DNA from: Sinorhizobium terangae | Lineage (GTDB): Bacteria; Pseudomonadota; Alphaproteobacteria; Rhizobiales; Rhizobiaceae | Direction: 5' to 3' | Assembly (NCBI RefSeq): GCF_029714365.1 | Contig: NZ_CP121660.1 | Span: 496,001 to 560,000, forward strand | DNA: 64,000 bases | In this document: piece after piece, positions 60,773-64,000 of the stretch | How the letters are laid out: every line of letters starts with the position of its first letter | Position numbering within the stretch: position 1 is the first letter of the stretch | Notes under the pieces: generated by a model | What the model was told of the DNA's origin: nothing | Database searches by the model: none | Seen by the model: the letters and a program-made list of their open reading frames with translations, nothing else | Translations under genes and position numbers: made by a program

Positions 60773-61125
60773 TGCTCAAGGCTGATGACTGGGTCTTCGG
60801 TTCGAATCCTTTCACATCAGGATTTTTGTCAATGGTTCATTCAGGCATTCAGGTGGCATCGAGTTCTCCTTCGTAGCCGGATCCACGGTCTGAGCCCATA
60901 GCAATTACCGGCCCGTCCTCGGGCCTATACAACCTCACATCCGGTCGCCGCTTTCAGCGGCTGCACCATTATCCCGCTTTCGACGGGCACGGGCTCAGGA
61001 GAACGGGGCCAAACTCAAGATCGGCGGTTAAGGCCAAAAGGATTCCCGGTCCGTTCACCTGGATCCGTCAGGACTGATCAGGCCCTGAGGATGAGTACTC
61101 TGCGTTCGATGGCTGCTTCTGTGCT
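60773..61125. other. Non-coding stretch holding one end of the older IS110 element
   Basis: No gene found. It includes the right flank of the outer IS110-family transposase (61126 on) and a run from dnaE2. No clear terminal repeat was recognised. Confidence 0.4.
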
Positions 61126-62198
61126 TCAGGTGGTTTTCATGGCCGCACCCTCGATGACGACGCCAGAGGTCACGTACTTCCAGAGTGCAACCAGCAACTT
61201 GCGAGCCAAAGCGACAATCATCGGTTGTTTGAGACGACCGCTGTTGCGTGCGATGCGCTCCTTGAACCAGAACGTCAGCGCCGAGTTCGGTTGATGGCGC
61301 AGCCATAACCAGGCGAGCTCGACCATCGTCGCTCGCAAGCGCGGATTTCCCGCCTTCGAGACACCCTGCTCACGATTGACGTTGCCGCTTTGCCAGGGCG
61401 AAGGAGCGAGTCCTGCGTAGGCAGCGACTTGCCGCCGGTTGTCGAAGTGTCTGAACAAGCCTTCCGTGTGAAGGATCGTCGCGAACTCGGGACCAATTCC
61501 CCTGATCCTTAGAAGCGCGGCGGCTCTTGTCGGTGCGCTGGTGGACTCGCGGGACATCAACGCATCTCGGTCTGCTTCCACGGCTTTGATCTGTGTCAGC
61601 AGCAATTCGAGGCGATCGAGTTCTCGGCAGATCACGGCTCTCAGGTGCTTCGCTAGCATCCGGCCATCTCCGGTTCGAAGCTCATCCAGACGCTGACGGC
61701 GATCGCGCCGCAAAGGCTCGTAATCTCGTATTCCTTGGGAGAAGAGCAGCCCCTTTATGCGATTGACGTGAAAAACACGTTCCGCAATCAGGGTTTTCCG
61801 CTCTCGCCCTAGCCGGCGGTTGTCTTCCTCTTCGGGCGTGAGGAGTTTGACCATCGAGCAAGCACGCGGTTCACCGCGTTTCCAGGCCATCAAAGCGCGT
61901 ATTAATGTTTCGCCGTCGATGCGATCCGTCTTTGCGCGGCGATGACGGCGCGGCATGGCAATGGACGCGGCCTCCACAATATGGCTTCCTTGCTAAGCAC
62001 TCGCCCCAACCAGAAGCCATCCAGCCCGGCCTCCTGGATCACCACCAGTGGATAAAGCTTATCCACACGCCGCTGCGCTTTCTGGCGAAGGGTGGCAAAA
62101 CACGAGAGCAAGCCGGCGATGTCACCACCAGGTACAGTATGGCGAGACATCTTTTCGCTTCCCGGCGAGAGCGCGGTCACGAGCCATGTCGATTTGCT
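61126..62198 (-). pseudogene. Outer IS110-family transposase, 3' part
   Basis: Reads SKSTWLVTALSPGSEKMSRH from 62198, then LYPLVVIQEAGLDGFW and, after an indel of about ten bases near 61980-61990, EAASIAMPRRHRRAKTDRID and the C-terminal domain IRGIGPEFATILHTEG, AYAGLAPSPWQSG, and KAGNPRLRATMVELAWLW. It lacks its first ~27 codons, which sit at 63744-63824. It is both interrupted by the younger element and frameshifted. Confidence 0.88.
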
Positions 62199-62230
62199 CA
62201 GACCGTATGTTCTCGGAGTGAAGGTGGCTC

Positions 62231-62277
62231 ACCCCCGCGATAAGCTGAAATCGGGGGTTGCTTCGGAGTCGCCGAAG
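62231..62277 (+). ncRNA. Structured leader of the IS110 element (possible bridge-RNA segment)
   Basis: Two hairpins in tandem: ACCCCCG (62231-62237) pairs with CGGGGGT (62252-62258) around a 14-base loop; CTTCGG (62261-62266) pairs with CCGAAG (62272-62277) around AGTCG. They lie in the non-coding left end just before the transposase. IS110-family elements encode guide (bridge) RNAs in a non-coding end. Here the 3' end is longer, so the guide RNA may lie there instead; function is inferred. Confidence 0.4.
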
Positions 62278-62308
62278 CCGAGCCCCATAGCTTTGGCGAG
62301 GGTGAACC

Positions 62309-63427
62309 ATGAACCAGCATAACAGGCTTTTTGTCGGTTTGGACGTTTCGAAATTGAAGATTTCTGTGGCCGTCGCTGACGGTGAGCGGGGCGGGGAAGT
62401 TAGGTTTTATGGGGACGTAGCCTCGGATCCGACCTCGGTGGCGAACATCGTGGAAAAATTGGCGAAGCGAGGAGCTGTCCTCCACTTCTGCTATGAGGCC
62501 GGACCGACAGGGTACGAGCTTTACCGTCAGCTTACCAGCATGGGTCACGACTGCGTGATAGTCGCGCCGTCCCTGATACCAAAGCGCCCTGGGGATCGGG
62601 TGAAGACGAACCGGCGCGACGCGGTCAGTCTGGCACGCCTACATCGTGCTGGTGAACTGACAGCAATCTGGGTGCCTGACCGCGGGCATGAGGCTATGCG
62701 CGATCTCGTGCGGGCTCGAGAAGCAGCACAAGAGGCTCAGAAGCGGGCACGTCAGCAGCTTCAGTCGTTCCTGCTTCGACATGGCCGCATCTATTCGGGC
62801 CGCTCGTCCTGGTCGCTGGCGCATATGCGGTGGATATCGACCCTGAAGTTCGAGCATCCAGCCCACTTCGTTGTGCTGAAGGAATACTGTCAGGCGATCG
62901 AGGATGCCGAAGTGCGCTTGAAGCGTCTGACCGATCTGATCTCGGAGACTGTCAAATCCTGGACGATGGCTCCTGTTGTCGAAGCCTATCAGGCGTTGCG
63001 AGGCGTGTCGTTGATTGCCGCCGTCGTCTTCGTTGCCGAAATTGGCGACATCCGCCGCTTCGAAAACCCCCGCCAGCTGATGGCCTTTCTCGGCCTCGTT
63101 CCGTCAGAGAGTTCGACAGGTGAACATGTCAAACGTGGTGGGATCACCAAAGCCGGGAACTCTCGGGCCCGTCGCATGCTGGTCGAAGGCGCATGGGCTT
63201 ACCGCTTCCCCGCGCGTGTTAGTCGAACCAAGCAAGCGCAGTTGGAAGGCCTACCGAGAACCGTTCGCGAAATAGCGTGGAAAGGTCAGCTCCGCCTCTG
63301 CTCTCGCTATCGAAAAATGATCCTCGCGGGGAAGCACAAGGCCATAGCGATTACCGCGATCGCTAGAGAAATGGGAGCCTTCTTATGGGCTATCGGCCAG
63401 GAAGTGCAGCCAGTTCATCCAGCTTAA
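62309..63427 (+). CDS. IS110-family transposase (intact)
   Basis: A 372-residue transposase. The N-terminal RuvC-like DEDD part shows FVGLDVSKLKISVAVAD (first Asp), CYEAGPTGYELYRQL (Glu) and VKTNRRDAVSLARL (Asp pair). The C-terminal Tnp domain has LRGVSLIAAVVFVAEIGDIR and FLGLVPSESSTGEHVKRGGI, supplying the catalytic Ser at about residue 266-269, then KAGNSRARRMLVEGAWAY. It cuts and pastes or copies the element using a guide RNA. Complete start and stop, so the element may be active. Its protein is clearly different from that of the outer IS110. Confidence 0.93.
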   Translation: MNQHNRLFVGLDVSKLKISVAVADGERGGEVRFYGDVASDPTSVANIVEKLAKRGAVLHFCYEAGPTGYELYRQLTSMGHDCVIVAPSLIPKRPGDRVKTNRRDAVSLARLHRAGELTAIWVPDRGHEAMRDLVRAREAAQEAQKRARQQLQSFLLRHGRIYSGRSSWSLAHMRWISTLKFEHPAHFVVLKEYCQAIEDAEVRLKRLTDLISETVKSWTMAPVVEAYQALRGVSLIAAVVFVAEIGDIRRFENPRQLMAFLGLVPSESSTGEHVKRGGITKAGNSRARRMLVEGAWAYRFPARVSRTKQAQLEGLPRTVREIAWKGQLRLCSRYRKMILAGKHKAIAITAIAREMGAFLWAIGQEVQPVHPA

Positions 63428-63481
63428 CCTAGCGTCCGCATCTCGCGAGTAGTTGGAAGGAGGAGACAAGATCGATCATCT

Positions 63482-63672
63482 GCTGATGCCCAATGTTGGA
63501 GACAGGGCCCCGGTCGGGGAGTCTTCGATGGAATTGAGTGGCCGACTACGTCGACGCCCGTGCTTAGATAGAAGTAGCCCCAGGCGTACACACGGAAATG
63601 CGGTATCCAATCCGCGTATAAGAGTTTGCAAACCGTCGTCTTGAGGCCCTGTCTCCAACATTGCGCATTAGC
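63482..63672. repeat. 28-base imperfect inverted repeat in the 3' non-coding end of the IS
   Basis: Arms 63482-63509 and 63645-63672 are complementary at 26 of 28 positions, with a 19-base perfect core (63491-63509 and 63645-63663). They enclose 135 bases without a gene. Options: the folded guide RNA region of the element, or a small MITE-like insertion. No long T-run follows. Confidence 0.75.
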
Positions 63673-63743
63673 TACACCATGCAGGACCAGCCATTATTGG
63701 CTGGATGAACAATCGTGGCCACGCCACTTGCAAATGAACATAA

Positions 63744-63824
63744 GAGTTCCAACGATACGAAAATTGCGCCAAGATCGACGGGGGTAGCGGCATGTGCCTG
63801 CGGTTGATCGGCTTTCATCGGCAT
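63744..63824 (-). pseudogene. Outer IS110-family transposase, N-terminal part
   Basis: Starts at the ATG at 63824 after a GGAGG site and reads MPMKADQPQAHAATPVDLGA then IFVSLEL, where the younger element interrupts it. The remaining gene continues at 62198. The stretch 63825-64000 upstream holds the non-coding end of this older element and no recognised gene. Confidence 0.85.
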
Positions 63825-64000
63825 GATCGGCCTCCAGAGAGATTTCTAGCGACCTCACGCTGCCACCGTGCAGGCCGCTATCCACCCCTGATGGGATCTC
63901 AAGGCGAGACATTCAGAGCCGGCATTTCGAAGAGCGGTCGGTCCAACCGTCCGCCTTGATCCTGGAATGGGTGGGGAACAGCCATTCGGTGTGTTTCCGC

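Larger units (their letters stand above)
62199..63743 (+). mobile_element. IS110-family insertion sequence nested in another IS110 gene
   Basis: Boundaries come from the interrupted host: the two host parts, LGAIFVSLEL (ending at 63744 in plus coordinates) and SKSTWLVTAL (beginning at 62198), rejoin in frame when 62199-63743 is removed. Length 1545 bases, typical of the family, with one transposase gene, 110 bases of leader and about 316 bases of 3' non-coding DNA. No target duplication is obvious, as expected. Confidence 0.85.

Noticed and set aside
60800..60830. GGTTCGAATCC, resembling a tRNA T-loop
   Set aside because: The flanking bases do not form a T stem, and no acceptor, D or anticodon arm can be found upstream.
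1..64000. CRISPR arrays and cas genes
   Set aside because: No regularly spaced repeat cluster and no Cas-like protein was seen.

Overview
The window looks like an accessory replicon (megaplasmid or chromid) of an alphaproteobacterium close to Sinorhizobium/Ensifer. It has high GC, rhizobial operon types (polyol ABC transporter, HdeD-like proteins, imuA-imuB-dnaE2), alphaproteobacterial SOS boxes of the form GAAC-N7-GAAC, and many decayed insertion sequences. No rRNA, tRNA, CRISPR array or replication origin was seen. Taxonomy is inferred from protein style only; no search was run.

Layout. 1-5.6 kb: a zinc-ribbon protein (partial), an NDUFA9-like NAD-binding protein, a broken Vgb-like lactonase, a cupin/GhrA-like/ArgE-like operon and a GNAT protein. 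5.7-10.3 kb: mobile-element debris (DUF932, DUF2934 and tyrosine-integrase pseudogenes) holding two intact toxin-antitoxin pairs (Xre/RES and FitAB/VapBC). 11-26 kb: a stress block, mostly on the minus strand, with three HdeD-family membrane proteins, a glycine-zipper lipoprotein, GltS, an RND pump with its adaptor, arginine deiminase, an ArcD-type antiporter, a frameshifted second antiporter, and an AI-2E-type transporter with an unusual C-terminal domain. A diverged duplication of about 375 bp links the arcD upstream region to the region upstream of gltS. 27-35 kb: a DUF763 protein, an AraC regulator and a complete polyol ABC transporter operon with its dehydrogenase. 34.9-39 kb: IS remnants, HxlR regulator, NTF2-like protein, and broken SDR, ADH and YqaA genes.

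39.9-52.3 kb is a potassium island. It holds kdpF-kdpA-kdpB-kdpC-kdpD-kdpE with three extra small membrane ORFs, a PtsN-like EIIA gene directly after kdpE, a free-standing DUF4118-GAF protein related to the KdpD sensor middle, and a convergent kup with a good terminator.

52.9-60.8 kb is an SOS/mutagenesis island: a divergent pair of SRAP-family genes around one SOS box (one lacks the catalytic Cys2), dinB, and an imuA-imuB-dnaE2 cassette behind a second SOS box. imuA carries a frameshift and dnaE2 has lost about 250 codons, so the mutasome is probably dead although imuB and the promoter box look intact. 61-64 kb: an intact IS110-family element sits inside an older IS110-family transposase gene; the two host halves join in frame when the insert is removed, fixing the insert at about 62199-63743.

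Several genes (vgb-like, arcD2, SDR, VOC, imuA) are broken by single small indels. They may be true pseudogenes or assembly errors; raw reads would settle this.
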